Shown one piece after another: positions 53,711-62,276 of a stretch of 64,000 nucleotides of DNA (position 1 is its first letter; every line of letters begins with the position of its first letter). The translations under genes and the position numbers were made by a program. The stretch comes from Deltaproteobacteria bacterium (GTDB lineage: Bacteria; Myxococcota_A; UBA796; SXON01). The notes beneath the pieces were generated by a model. That model was given only the letters and a program-made list of their open reading frames with translations, was not told the DNA's origin and ran no database searches. The DNA lies in assembly GCA_947445035.1 (NCBI GenBank), contig CANFCK010000001.1, positions 300,044 through 364,043 on the forward strand, given 5' to 3'.

Positions 53711-55524
53711 TGGCGGCCCCGACGCTCGCGCAGCTCCTGGACATGTTGGTCGAGGCGCGTTTGTTGCACGCGGGGCAACGTCAGGACGTGCTCAACCGCG
53801 GTCGCGATCAGGCTCGCCATCTGCTCTTGGACCGGCGGGCGGAACTGCGCCGGATGTTGGGCCGCCAACGCGTCAGCTACTCGGTCAGCGACATGGAGCT
53901 CATCGCGTCGTTCCGTTTTCGACGCGTCGACGCGACTGAGCTGGTCTTGGACGAAGAGACCATCACCGAAGCCGTGGCCAAGCACCTGGGCTTCGCGTTC
54001 ATGCGCCTCGATCCGCTCAAGCTCGACTATCGGTTGGTGGTCGAGGCCTTCGGCGGCCCGTTCGCCGAGAAGAACCTGGTCATCGCCGTAGAAAGCAAGC
54101 CGACGATGATGACGGTGGCGGTCACCGAGCCGTGGAACACCGCCCTTTTGCAGCAGCTCGCCGAGTTCAAGAAGGTGCCCATCCGTCCGGTAATGGCGCC
54201 CAAGTCCGAAGTATTGCGGGTCATCACCGAGTTCCATGGGTTCCGGCGCTCGATGCGGGCGGCCGAGGCCGAACTCAGCAGCACGCTCCCGGATATTGCC
54301 AATCTCGAAGCCCTGTATCGGGTGGCCGGCGCCGGCGATCTCGAGGCGAACGACCAGCCCGTGGTGCAGGCGGTCTGGTACCTGCTCAACTACGCCGTCG
54401 ATCAGCGCGCCAGTGACATCCACATCGAACCCAAACGTGAGGACGCGCTGGTGCGCATGCGCATCGACGGCATCCTCCACACCGTCCATCGGATGCCGCG
54501 CACCGTGCATCCAGCCGTGGTCTCGCGGGTCAAACTACTTGCCAGGCTCGACATCGCAGAGAAGCGTCGCCCACAGGACGGGCGCTTCAAGACGGAAATC
54601 GGTCGCGACGAGATTGAGCTACGGGTGAGCACCATTCCGACCGCGTTCGGCGAAAAGGTCGTGGTGCGCGTCTTCGATCCCAGCGTGCTCAAACAGTCCC
54701 TGCCCGACCTTGGTTTTTTCCCGCGCGAGCTTGCCCTGTACGAGTCGATGATTCGCCAGGCCAACGGAATGGTGCTCCTGACTGGGCCCACCGGCAGCGG
54801 CAAGACCACGACGTTGTACTCGACGATGCACCACCTGGCCTCGCCGAGACTGAACATCTGCACCTTGGAAGACCCGATCGAGATGGTACACGAGGCCTTC
54901 AACCAGATGGCCGTGCAGCCCAAGATCGGATTTACGTTCGGCACCGCGCTGAAAAACATCCTGCGCCAAGACCCCGACGTCATCATGGTCGGTGAGATCC
55001 GAGACTCGGACACCGCCGAAAACGCGGTCCAGGCCGCACTGACGGGGCATCTGGTGCTCAGCACGGTCCACACCAACGACGCCGCCAGCGCGGTCGGTCG
55101 CCTGCTGGACCTCGACGTCTACCCCTTCCTCATCGCCGGCGTTTTGACCGGCATCGTCGCGCAGCGCCTCGTGCGCAAGGTGTGCGTGCACTGCGCCGCC
55201 GAAGAGGTGCTGACCAACGAACAGATCGACGCTCTCCGCATCCGCGGCGTCGAAGGTCGGCAGCTCAAGGTCAAGCGCGGCAAGGGCTGCATCAAGTGTC
55301 GAGGCACCGGGTACCGCGGCCGCACCGGAATCTTCGAGGTCCTCCCCGTCACCCCGCGCATCCGCAGCCTCATCCAGGCCAAGGCGCCGGCCCAGGAGAT
55401 CAAGCGCGAGGCCCTCAACGACGGCATGTTGACCCTGCGCGAGTACGCGATCAAGAAGATGGCGCGAGGCGAGACCACATTCGAGGAGATCGTGGCGGTG
55501 ACTGAGGAGCATGCGTTGTATTAG
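53710..55524 (+). CDS. GspE/PilB-type secretion or pilus assembly ATPase
   Basis: A 604-residue hexameric ATPase that drives type II secretion or type IV pilus extension. Residues ~1-150 are the GspE N-terminal domain, ~190-300 the N2 domain (YAVDQRASDIHIEPKRED is its signature). The Walker A loop GPTGSGKTTT is at ~358; the Asp box CTLEDPIE and Walker B-like DPDVIMVGEIRDSDTA follow, and the His box is TGHLVLSTVHTNDAAS. A C4 zinc motif (CVHC ~491, CIKC ~526) is typical. It follows two glycosyltransferase-like genes and starts inside the previous stop; no other pilus genes are in this window. Confidence 0.9.
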   Translation: MAAPTLAQLLDMLVEARLLHAGQRQDVLNRGRDQARHLLLDRRAELRRMLGRQRVSYSVSDMELIASFRFRRVDATELVLDEETITEAVAKHLGFAFMRLDPLKLDYRLVVEAFGGPFAEKNLVIAVESKPTMMTVAVTEPWNTALLQQLAEFKKVPIRPVMAPKSEVLRVITEFHGFRRSMRAAEAELSSTLPDIANLEALYRVAGAGDLEANDQPVVQAVWYLLNYAVDQRASDIHIEPKREDALVRMRIDGILHTVHRMPRTVHPAVVSRVKLLARLDIAEKRRPQDGRFKTEIGRDEIELRVSTIPTAFGEKVVVRVFDPSVLKQSLPDLGFFPRELALYESMIRQANGMVLLTGPTGSGKTTTLYSTMHHLASPRLNICTLEDPIEMVHEAFNQMAVQPKIGFTFGTALKNILRQDPDVIMVGEIRDSDTAENAVQAALTGHLVLSTVHTNDAASAVGRLLDLDVYPFLIAGVLTGIVAQRLVRKVCVHCAAEEVLTNEQIDALRIRGVEGRQLKVKRGKGCIKCRGTGYRGRTGIFEVLPVTPRIRSLIQAKAPAQEIKREALNDGMLTLREYAIKKMARGETTFEEIVAVTEEHALY

Positions 55525-55562
55525 CGCTCCCTCGCCTTCCGGCGGCTATAGTCATCCTCCCG

Positions 55563-56450
55563 ATGCTTCTGGTGCTCTCCCTCCTCGACGCGTGCACCTC
55601 GACCGTCGATGACGACCCCGTCGTGGCCGATGGCGCGGCGACCGCACCGCGGCACCCGGCCGCGGTCTGGACGGCCGACGAAGCGGCGACGGCGATGAAA
55701 GAGGCGGTGCGCTTCGGCATGCCCAACAGCTCAACGTTGGTGGCGACGTTTCGCGACATGCTCTCTCACGGCTCGGACGCGTGCCCGGGGCCCGGCTGGC
55801 AGCAGGGCGGGCTGAGCTACTTCCCGGTTGACGGGTGCACATCGGACGACGGGTACTGGTACCAAGGCGTGGGCGGAACCACGATCACTTGGCTGGACGA
55901 GGACCAGGACGGTCGCTTCGACAGCTTCCTTGAGGGCATGAAGACCGATGGCACGATGCGGACTCCTGCCGGGACTTTGTTCACCTTCGGCGGTGCGGTC
56001 AACTTCGAATACGCCGGCACGCCCGAAGGCGGCGGAACGTACGAGGCCGAGTTTCTAGGCACCTACAAGTACGAGGACGCCGACGACTTGTGGCTTGCGT
56101 CGGGGACCAGCACGGGCATGTACCTCGACGGGACACTGTCGCCGACGGCGCCCCCCACGCTGGTGGCGGAGGGTGGATTCACGGTGGATGGCGTGTCGGT
56201 CTCGGCCCAGGAGTTCACGATCGGGGGCGCCTGTGGCGAGAAGCCGTCGGGCATGTTCGGCGTGCGCGACGACCAGGGCTACTGGTACGATCTCACCTAC
56301 GACGAAGGCACGTGCGACGGGTGTGGCACCGTCCGCTTCGACGACGGCCGCGAGGAGCTCGGGCAGGCCTGCGCCGACGTGAGCCCTGCTTTCTTGCTGG
56401 GCTTGGACCAGATTCGGGTCGACATGGCCGACGCCCTGGGGGCTCAGTGA
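55563..56450 (+). CDS. Lipoprotein of unknown function heading a four-gene operon
   Basis: A 295-residue lipoprotein (MLLVLSLLDACTST; Cys 11). The fold appears to be beta-rich with many Gly/Asp turns (GTTITWLDEDQDGRFDSFLE resembles an EF-hand-like or calcium-turn loop). There are eight or so Cys in the mature part (CPGPGW, GCTSDD, GGACGEK, GTCDGCGTV), hinting at disulfides or metal binding. I know no family. A TATAGT element lies 10 bases before the ATG. Its stop overlaps the next gene, which encodes a CxxCH protein, so it probably works with that exported redox system. Confidence 0.6.
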   Translation: MLLVLSLLDACTSTVDDDPVVADGAATAPRHPAAVWTADEAATAMKEAVRFGMPNSSTLVATFRDMLSHGSDACPGPGWQQGGLSYFPVDGCTSDDGYWYQGVGGTTITWLDEDQDGRFDSFLEGMKTDGTMRTPAGTLFTFGGAVNFEYAGTPEGGGTYEAEFLGTYKYEDADDLWLASGTSTGMYLDGTLSPTAPPTLVAEGGFTVDGVSVSAQEFTIGGACGEKPSGMFGVRDDQGYWYDLTYDEGTCDGCGTVRFDDGREELGQACADVSPAFLLGLDQIRVDMADALGAQ

Positions 56451-58057
56451 CCGCGCTTTTCGTCTTCGCGCTCGTCAGCTGTGAGACAGCGGTGGACGAC
56501 ACTCCGGCCGCAGCCGAACCGGTTGAGTTGGTGCCGCTCGACGCTCCCCGACTGTTACGTCGGATTTCGCTCGATCTGCGGGGTACCCTCCCCCCGACCC
56601 AAGAACTGGACCGCGTAGAGGCCGACCCCACCCAGGTTCCGGTATTGGCCTCCACCTATCTGGCGGATCCGAATTTCGAAGACCGCCTGGTCTCACTTTT
56701 GGCCGAGCGTTGGCACACCGTGATGGACACCTACGAGGTGAATTTCGCCGATTACCGGCTGAGCCCGGAGTTCGCCGATGGGTTTGCGCACGCCGTTGGC
56801 GAGGAGCCGCTGCGCATCATCGCCCACGTCGTGGCCAACGACCTGCCTTACGCCGAGATCGTCACCGCCGACTACACCATGGCAAACCACATCCTCGGCT
56901 CGGTCTGGCCGTTGGAGCGCGCCTCCGAAGACCTGGGCTGGACCCAGGCCTGGTACACCGACCGCCGACCCGCCGCGGGCGTGCTGGCGACCAACGGCTT
57001 CTATTGGCGGTATGTCACCAACGTGTCCAACAAGAGCCGGGGACGCGTCGCCGCGATCTCCCGCCTGCTGCTCTGTACCGACATGCTGGGCCGCCCGGTG
57101 AATTTCGAACGCAGTCAGAGCCTCGACCCCGAGGAGGCGATCCGCACCGAGCCAGGGTGTGTCACCTGTCACGCGACGGTCGACCCCATGGCGGCCAGCA
57201 TGTTCGGGTTCTGGTGGACGATCCAATACAACCCCTACGAAATGCAGACGTACCACGCCGAACGCGAGCGTCTCGGTCCCGAGTTGCTTCTGACCCCGCC
57301 GGCCTACTATGGCACCCCGATGGCGGGGCTGGTCGATCTCGGTTGGTACCTCTCCGAAGATCCGCGGTTCAACCGGTGTGCGGCGGAAAGTTACGCGGAA
57401 CAGCTCTGGCGCCGCCCCTCCGACATCACCGACTACGAGACGATCGAGACCCTCCGGGCCGACTTCGAGGCGCAGGGCACCCACCCGCAAGCGATGATCC
57501 TCGATGTGTTGGCGACGCCGCAGTATGCCGCCGGGGGCTTCACAGCCGAGGCGAGCGACGACGCCCGCCAGCGCGAAGTGGTGGAACGGTTGTTGTCACC
57601 AAACCAACAGCGGCTACTCTTCGAAGAGTTGGCCGGCCTTGAGTTCACCCAGTTCGATTTCGTTGGCTTGGAAAACGACGCCGTGGGCTACCGGGTATTG
57701 GCCGGCGGGGTGGACGGGTACAGCGTCACCAGCCCGCAGGCCACGCCAGGCCTCACCTGGGCACTGGTCAACAAACGAATCGCCCAGGCGTCCGCCCAAC
57801 TCATCGTCGAACGTGACCTTTCGTTTGAGGGGGGGGCCATTCTCTCGGTGCCGGCCGGCGCGCGGCCGGGCGAGGCGGCGTTCGACGATCAGTTGGCGGC
57901 GCTGCACTGGCGTTTCTTCGCGATTCGCGCTGACGATGTCTGGGTGGCAGAGCTGGGGGCGCTGTGGACCAGCGTCGACGCAATCGAAGGGACGACCGCA
58001 GCCTGGGAGGCAGTTTTGGAAGCGTGTTTCCGCGACCCCCTCTTCGTGGCCTACTGA
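56447..58057 (+). CDS. PSCyt-type (DUF1549/DUF1592-like) lipoprotein with a CxxCH site
   Basis: A 536-residue lipoprotein (LFVFALVSCET). LLRRISLDLRGTLPPTQELD and DRLVSLLAERW are typical of the DUF1549/PSCyt proteins common in planctomycetes and myxobacteria. GCVTCHATVDPMAASMFGF is the haem-binding CxxCH followed by the DP motif of DUF1588/1592 proteins. The usual second half (DUF1553) is replaced by a domain I cannot name. Such proteins pair with DUF1501 exported enzymes, which follow here. GTG 56447 overlaps the upstream stop. The substrate is not known for any member. Confidence 0.75.
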   Translation: MTALFVFALVSCETAVDDTPAAAEPVELVPLDAPRLLRRISLDLRGTLPPTQELDRVEADPTQVPVLASTYLADPNFEDRLVSLLAERWHTVMDTYEVNFADYRLSPEFADGFAHAVGEEPLRIIAHVVANDLPYAEIVTADYTMANHILGSVWPLERASEDLGWTQAWYTDRRPAAGVLATNGFYWRYVTNVSNKSRGRVAAISRLLLCTDMLGRPVNFERSQSLDPEEAIRTEPGCVTCHATVDPMAASMFGFWWTIQYNPYEMQTYHAERERLGPELLLTPPAYYGTPMAGLVDLGWYLSEDPRFNRCAAESYAEQLWRRPSDITDYETIETLRADFEAQGTHPQAMILDVLATPQYAAGGFTAEASDDARQREVVERLLSPNQQRLLFEELAGLEFTQFDFVGLENDAVGYRVLAGGVDGYSVTSPQATPGLTWALVNKRIAQASAQLIVERDLSFEGGAILSVPAGARPGEAAFDDQLAALHWRFFAIRADDVWVAELGALWTSVDAIEGTTAAWEAVLEACFRDPLFVAY

Positions 58058-59313
58058 TGCGCGGTCTCAGCCGTCGGGGGGTGCTGGGGCTGGGCGCCGC
58101 CGGGCTCGGCGCCGCAGGGTTGATGCTGCCTCGTTTCGGCTTCGCAGACCCCGTGGTGGGCAACAAGCGGCGCTTCTTGTTCATCCACTGTTCCGGTGGG
58201 TGGGACACAACCTACTGTTTTCAACCCAACTTCGCGTCCAGCATCGTCGACATGGAGGCCGACTCCACCGCGGCCGAGGTCGGCGGCATCCGCTTTGTCG
58301 ACAACGCCGCACGGCCTCACGTTCGAAGCTTCTTCGAAACGTACGCCCCCCGTACGTGTGTCATCAACGGGATCGAGGTCCGCAGCATCACCCACGAACG
58401 GTGCCGCCGCATCATGATGACCGGCCTCGCCGAAGGGCAGACCGACGACTGGGGGGCCATCCTCGCCGGCAACGCAGTGGACCGGCAGTTGTTGCCCTAC
58501 TTCGTGCTCAGCGGAACGGCCTTCTCCGCGAAATACTCCAGTCGCATCGTCCGCGTGGGCGCGGCCGGACAACTCTCGAACCTCGCCACCGGCAATGCCC
58601 TTCGGCGCACCGATCACGTATTTGCCATCCCTTCGGACGATCGCGATCTCCTGGTGGATGCGTACGTGCGCAGCCGGATGGGCGCAGCCGCCCCCAAGAG
58701 CGCCATCGCCACGGCGGCGGCCGGAGCGCTCGACGACGTCCAGGGGCTCAAGGCCTACCTCGATCGGCTCGACATCGGAACCTACAGCCAGGGTTGCTAT
58801 ACGCTCGACAGTCACATCTCGACGGTGTGGGACGTGTTTGAGCTCGGCCTCGCACGGACCGCCCTCATTGAGTACCGCGGGTGGTGCGCCGAGGGCTGGG
58901 ACACCCACTCCAGCAACGAGCGGCAGGGCCTTCATTTCGACGAACTGTTCGAGTTCCTCGCCCTGGGCATCGCCGATCTCGACTCGCGCCAAGCGGCCGC
59001 CGGTGGCGCGCTCGCCGACGAGACCGTGATTGTGGTCTTCTCCGAGATGGGCCGCACACCCCAGCTCAACGGGGGCAGCGGCCGGGACCACTGGACCTTT
59101 ACCAGCGCGATGGTATTCGGCCCGGGCGTCCAGGGCGGGCAGGTGGTCGGCGGGTTCGATGACAGCGGCTACGGCTCGGCGGTTGACTTCGCGACCGGCG
59201 AAGTCCTCCCCGAAGGAACGGGTGTGTCTGCCGCCAACTTCGGGGCCACCCTCTTGGCGCTCGGCGACGTCGATCCTGGCGAGACCGCGCCGCTGACCGC
59301 GGTGTTGGCTTGA
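58057..59313 (+). CDS. Tat-exported DUF1501 protein
   Basis: A 418-residue DUF1501 protein. The N-terminus is a Tat signal: LSRRGVLGLGAAGLGAAGLM. The mature part has FLFIHCSGGWDTT, an EGWDTHSSNER block and IVVFSEMGRTPQLNGGSGRDHW, all signatures of the family, which is related to the alkaline-phosphatase/sulfatase fold. Its reaction is unestablished; pairing with DUF1549/1592 cytochrome-like proteins is very frequent. ATG 58057 overlaps the upstream stop by one base. Confidence 0.9.
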   Translation: MRGLSRRGVLGLGAAGLGAAGLMLPRFGFADPVVGNKRRFLFIHCSGGWDTTYCFQPNFASSIVDMEADSTAAEVGGIRFVDNAARPHVRSFFETYAPRTCVINGIEVRSITHERCRRIMMTGLAEGQTDDWGAILAGNAVDRQLLPYFVLSGTAFSAKYSSRIVRVGAAGQLSNLATGNALRRTDHVFAIPSDDRDLLVDAYVRSRMGAAAPKSAIATAAAGALDDVQGLKAYLDRLDIGTYSQGCYTLDSHISTVWDVFELGLARTALIEYRGWCAEGWDTHSSNERQGLHFDELFEFLALGIADLDSRQAAAGGALADETVIVVFSEMGRTPQLNGGSGRDHWTFTSAMVFGPGVQGGQVVGGFDDSGYGSAVDFATGEVLPEGTGVSAANFGATLLALGDVDPGETAPLTAVLA

Positions 59314-59648
59314 TTCTCGTCGGCCTTTTAGCGGCCTGTGTCACCGACGGAGAGGACACCGCCGAAGCGTGGTGCGCCGACCAGCCCGAGGTCACGTGGG
59401 ACTCCTTCAGCCACGGGTTCATGCTCGACTACTGTACGTCGTGCCACTCGGTCAACAATACGAGCAGCCGCTATGGCGCGCCGGAGGGTGTCAACTTCGA
59501 CGCGGAGTCCGATGTGGCGGACCAGGCGGATCGGGTGTGGACCCGGGTGGTGGCGGACGAGGACATGCCCGCGGCCGGAGGCGTGTACCCGGACGACCTG
59601 TACCTGCTCGACATCTACTTGACCTGCACGCTGGATCGCACGCCCTGA
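59310..59648 (+). CDS. Small c-type cytochrome lipoprotein
   Basis: A 112-residue lipoprotein (MILVGLLAACVTD). FMLDYCTSCHSVNN is a CxxCH haem attachment site; a Met (EDMPAAG) ~55 residues later is a possible sixth ligand, which fits a class I cytochrome c. It is the last gene of the operon (TTG 59310 overlaps the DUF1501 stop) and probably carries electrons for the exported proteins upstream. Its last 34 bases overlap the convergent gene. Confidence 0.75.
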   Translation: MILVGLLAACVTDGEDTAEAWCADQPEVTWDSFSHGFMLDYCTSCHSVNNTSSRYGAPEGVNFDAESDVADQADRVWTRVVADEDMPAAGGVYPDDLYLLDIYLTCTLDRTP

Positions 59649-60007
59649 GCGGCGACGTCGCAGGTGCGGGCGGCCACGTCGCAACGGACCACGAGGTCCT
59701 TCCGATCGGCCACCACCAGCGCGCCCGCGGGTGAGGTGTAGAACTGTCCATCGGTGAACTCCACCCGGAACGCGTAGCTTCCCCGCGCCATCCACCCCGC
59801 CGGCATCACATTCTGCCCGATCAGCACGCCAAGCGTACCCGGCCCTTCCAACGACACCTTGGAGCCGGGCGGGTAAAGCGCCTGATCCATCTGGTCTACC
59901 ACCGTTCGGTCGTCGGTCAGCGCCTGGATACCCCCGACCACCAAGACCACCACGATCGCGACGGCGGCCACGAACCAGACGGGGATGGTCTTCGAGGCGC
60001 TGAGCAT
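59615..60007 (-). CDS. Small membrane-anchored protein of unknown function
   Basis: A 130-residue protein with an N-terminal transmembrane helix (VWFVAAVAIVVVLVVGGIQA) and a ~95-residue extracytoplasmic domain with an alternating strand pattern (KVSLEGPGTLGVLIGQNV, YAFRVEFTDGQFYTS, ALVVADRKDLVVRCD) and two Cys near the end that could pair. I know no family. Its 3' end overlaps the small cytochrome gene by 34 bases in antisense, so both stops lie in the other gene. Confidence 0.55.
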   Translation of the reverse strand: MLSASKTIPVWFVAAVAIVVVLVVGGIQALTDDRTVVDQMDQALYPPGSKVSLEGPGTLGVLIGQNVMPAGWMARGSYAFRVEFTDGQFYTSPAGALVVADRKDLVVRCDVAARTCDVAAQGVRSSVQVK

Positions 60008-60039
60008 CTTTCCGAGCCCTAACCGGCTACCCTCACCTG

Positions 60040-60762
60040 GTGGGAAACGAGCTCCTCTTCCGGCTTCGCGAGGCCGCCCCCTGGTCTTGGCCGGCACCAT
60101 GTCCGGGGCCGAGCACCCTCGCGCACCTTGTCGGGTGGCCGGCCGCGCGCGCGGACGAGCTGGCCGTTCGCTACGACCTCGGTCCGCTGCTCGCCCACAC
60201 CGGTCCCATCGAACGCGACGAGAGCCTGTACACGCTCGATCTGCTCGATCGCTTTGCGGAAGCGGGGACGAAAGGCCGGGGGCTGGACGTCGGCAGCAAG
60301 TACGGCGGCTACCTGCCCGGACTTGCGACGCATTCGGCCGGCGGCTGGGACTGCATCGAACGGGATGCCCATCGCCGCTACCTCGATGGCACCACGCGTA
60401 GAGCGGTGGGCGAGGCGATCGCGGCGCGATTCGCGGGGTGTCGCTTTATCGCGGGTGACGTACGCGAGTTGGAGGGCCGCTACCGCCGGATCACCTGGTT
60501 TCTGCCCTTCGTCGTCGAGGTGCCGCACCTCGCGTGGGGGCTGCCAAGAAGCCTGTTCGACCCCGTCGCAACGTTGGCGGCCGTCTGGAGCCTGCTGGAA
60601 CCCGGCGGCGAGCTGCTCGTCCTGAACCAGGGCGAAGCGGAGCGTGATGTTCAAGGTGAACTGTTCGCGGGGGCCGGAATCCGGGCGGAGTCCCTCGGCG
60701 CCATCGAGAGTGTGTTGTCGCCCTACCGCAAGTCCCGCTTCGGGTGGCGCGCGCGGCGTTAA
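60040..60762 (+). CDS. SAM-dependent methyltransferase-like protein
   Basis: A 240-residue class I methyltransferase candidate. GRGLDVGSKYGGYLPGLATH is motif I (GxGxG variant GSKYGG), CIERDAHRRY gives an acidic residue at the end of strand 2, and LLEPGGELLVLNQGE is the strand 5 block. The start GTG 60040 has TACCCT 6 bases upstream, the leaderless pattern. Substrate is unknown. The following OB-fold lipoprotein starts 10 bases after its stop. Confidence 0.65.
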   Translation: MGNELLFRLREAAPWSWPAPCPGPSTLAHLVGWPAARADELAVRYDLGPLLAHTGPIERDESLYTLDLLDRFAEAGTKGRGLDVGSKYGGYLPGLATHSAGGWDCIERDAHRRYLDGTTRRAVGEAIAARFAGCRFIAGDVRELEGRYRRITWFLPFVVEVPHLAWGLPRSLFDPVATLAAVWSLLEPGGELLVLNQGEAERDVQGELFAGAGIRAESLGAIESVLSPYRKSRFGWRARR

Positions 60763-60772
60763 CTGGGCGCCC

Positions 60773-62188
60773 ATGCTCCTCGCCCTGATTCTGGCCTGTT
60801 CGACCCCTGACGCTCCCGCCCCTCCGCCGGCCCCCGTGGCGACGGAGCCCACCGCGGACGGTGGCTTCGCCAACGTCGGTCCCGCCCGGGTGGTGGAGGC
60901 GGTGCATGGCGACGGGCGCAGCTACCTGCACATCGAGGAGGCTGGCTACGACTTCTGGGTGTCGGTGCCGAAGTTGGAGGTCAAGGCCGAGGATCGGGTG
61001 CTCCTGGGGCGCGGGCCACTCCAGGCGACCCTGACCAGCGCCGAGCTTGGCCGCGAGTTTCGGCCCATCACCGTCATCGAAGCGGTGAGGGTGGCCGCGC
61101 CGGACGAGGGGGCCGGTGCTCTGGCGCCGCTGCCGGGCGGGGTCTCCATCGCCGACGTGTACGCCCGGAAGGCCGAGCTTGCCGGGAAGACGGTCAAGGT
61201 GCGGGGTCGGGTGGTCAAGGCCAACAAAGCCATCTTCGGAAAGAACTGGTACCACCTGCGCGATGGCACGGGCGTCGAGGAGACCAACGACCTCGTGGTC
61301 ACCGGCCTCGCCGACGCTGAGGTGGGCGATACCGTCGTCGCGCAGGCGCCGCTGGTGCTGGATCGCGACCTTGGTTTCGGGTACTTCTTCTCGGTGATCC
61401 TGGAGGATGCCGAGATCACCGCAGACGGGGCCTCCGCGCCTCCCCCAGCGGACCACGCGCCGGTCCCGCCCCCGCCTCCGGCAGAACCGCCGCCGTCGGG
61501 CGCGACGGCTCCTGGGGAGGCGCCGGCAGCCGCGCCGGCAGCCGCGCCCACCGCCGCCCCCGCCGTCGTCGCTCCGTTGGCGGGCCCGGCCGAGTCCACG
61601 CTTCCCAAGGCCCCCAGCCGCAACTTCCTCGGGGTGGACATCGGCACCACGAGCGCCCCCGCCCTCGACGCGTGGCTGGCGGAGAAGAAGCTGATCTGCA
61701 AGACGGACCCTGCGTCGCGACGTGCGACGGTGCGTACGCAGTGTGAGAAGGACATTCCCGTCGGTCTCCTGGAGGGACGGACGGTGTCCGGGAAGGTGAC
61801 CCAGCTGCTTTTCTCGCGCGGGGACGATGGCCCAATCCACTACGCGGCGACGTCGCGTCGGTACTCTCTGCCGAACGACGCCGTCCTCGACTTCGAGAGC
61901 ACGATGACCACGTTGTCCACGCTCTTCGGCGCTCCGGCCCGCGTGAAACCTGTCGACGCCACCAAGCTGGACGGCAAGGTCGTGCGCTTCTCCGCGGACT
62001 GGACCTTTGCCGATCTCGAGTTGAGTCTGTCACTTTTCCGCGCGGGCACGGCCTATTGGTCGGTGAATGAGAGCTGGGCGGTTCCTGGTGTAGAAGCCGG
62101 GATGAAGGCCCGTCCCGGCAGCCGTGGCCACGGCGAGGTCGAATCGCGACCCGAGGGATGGAACCCGCACGTTGTCACCGCGCCTTGA
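60773..62188 (+). CDS. Lipoprotein with two OB-fold domains and a C-terminal domain
   Basis: A 471-residue lipoprotein (MLLALILACST). Two OB-like barrels follow: residues ~35-115 (RVVEAVHGDGRSYLHIEEAG, FWVSVPKLEVKAEDRVLLGR) and ~125-215 (GKTVKVRGRVVKANKAIFGK, NWYHLRDGTG, LVVTGLADAEVGDTVVAQAP), a plan known from DNA-binding and small envelope OB proteins. A Pro/Ala spacer (about 230-285) separates a third domain with two Cys (ICKTDPASRR, RTQCEKD), probably linked. It may bind ligands at the envelope. The gene ends inside the promoter of the globin lipoprotein. Confidence 0.65.
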   Translation: MLLALILACSTPDAPAPPPAPVATEPTADGGFANVGPARVVEAVHGDGRSYLHIEEAGYDFWVSVPKLEVKAEDRVLLGRGPLQATLTSAELGREFRPITVIEAVRVAAPDEGAGALAPLPGGVSIADVYARKAELAGKTVKVRGRVVKANKAIFGKNWYHLRDGTGVEETNDLVVTGLADAEVGDTVVAQAPLVLDRDLGFGYFFSVILEDAEITADGASAPPPADHAPVPPPPPAEPPPSGATAPGEAPAAAPAAAPTAAPAVVAPLAGPAESTLPKAPSRNFLGVDIGTTSAPALDAWLAEKKLICKTDPASRRATVRTQCEKDIPVGLLEGRTVSGKVTQLLFSRGDDGPIHYAATSRRYSLPNDAVLDFESTMTTLSTLFGAPARVKPVDATKLDGKVVRFSADWTFADLELSLSLFRAGTAYWSVNESWAVPGVEAGMKARPGSRGHGEVESRPEGWNPHVVTAP

Positions 62189-62212
62189 CACAGCGCCGAC
62201 AAAAGGTAAATA
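62185..62212 (+). promoter_or_regulatory. Promoter of the tandem-globin lipoprotein gene
   Basis: TTGACA (62185-62190) and TAAATA (62207-62212), 16 bases apart, in an A/T-rich patch (AAAAGGTAAATATT) that is striking in this genome. The -35 overlaps the upstream stop codon. Expected start near 62220, leaving a ~57-base leader. Confidence 0.6.
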
Positions 62213-62276
62213 TTCGCCGACGGTACTGATCCGCGAACCCACGCGGCCCGTGCCGACTCACCTACCAGGAAACCGC

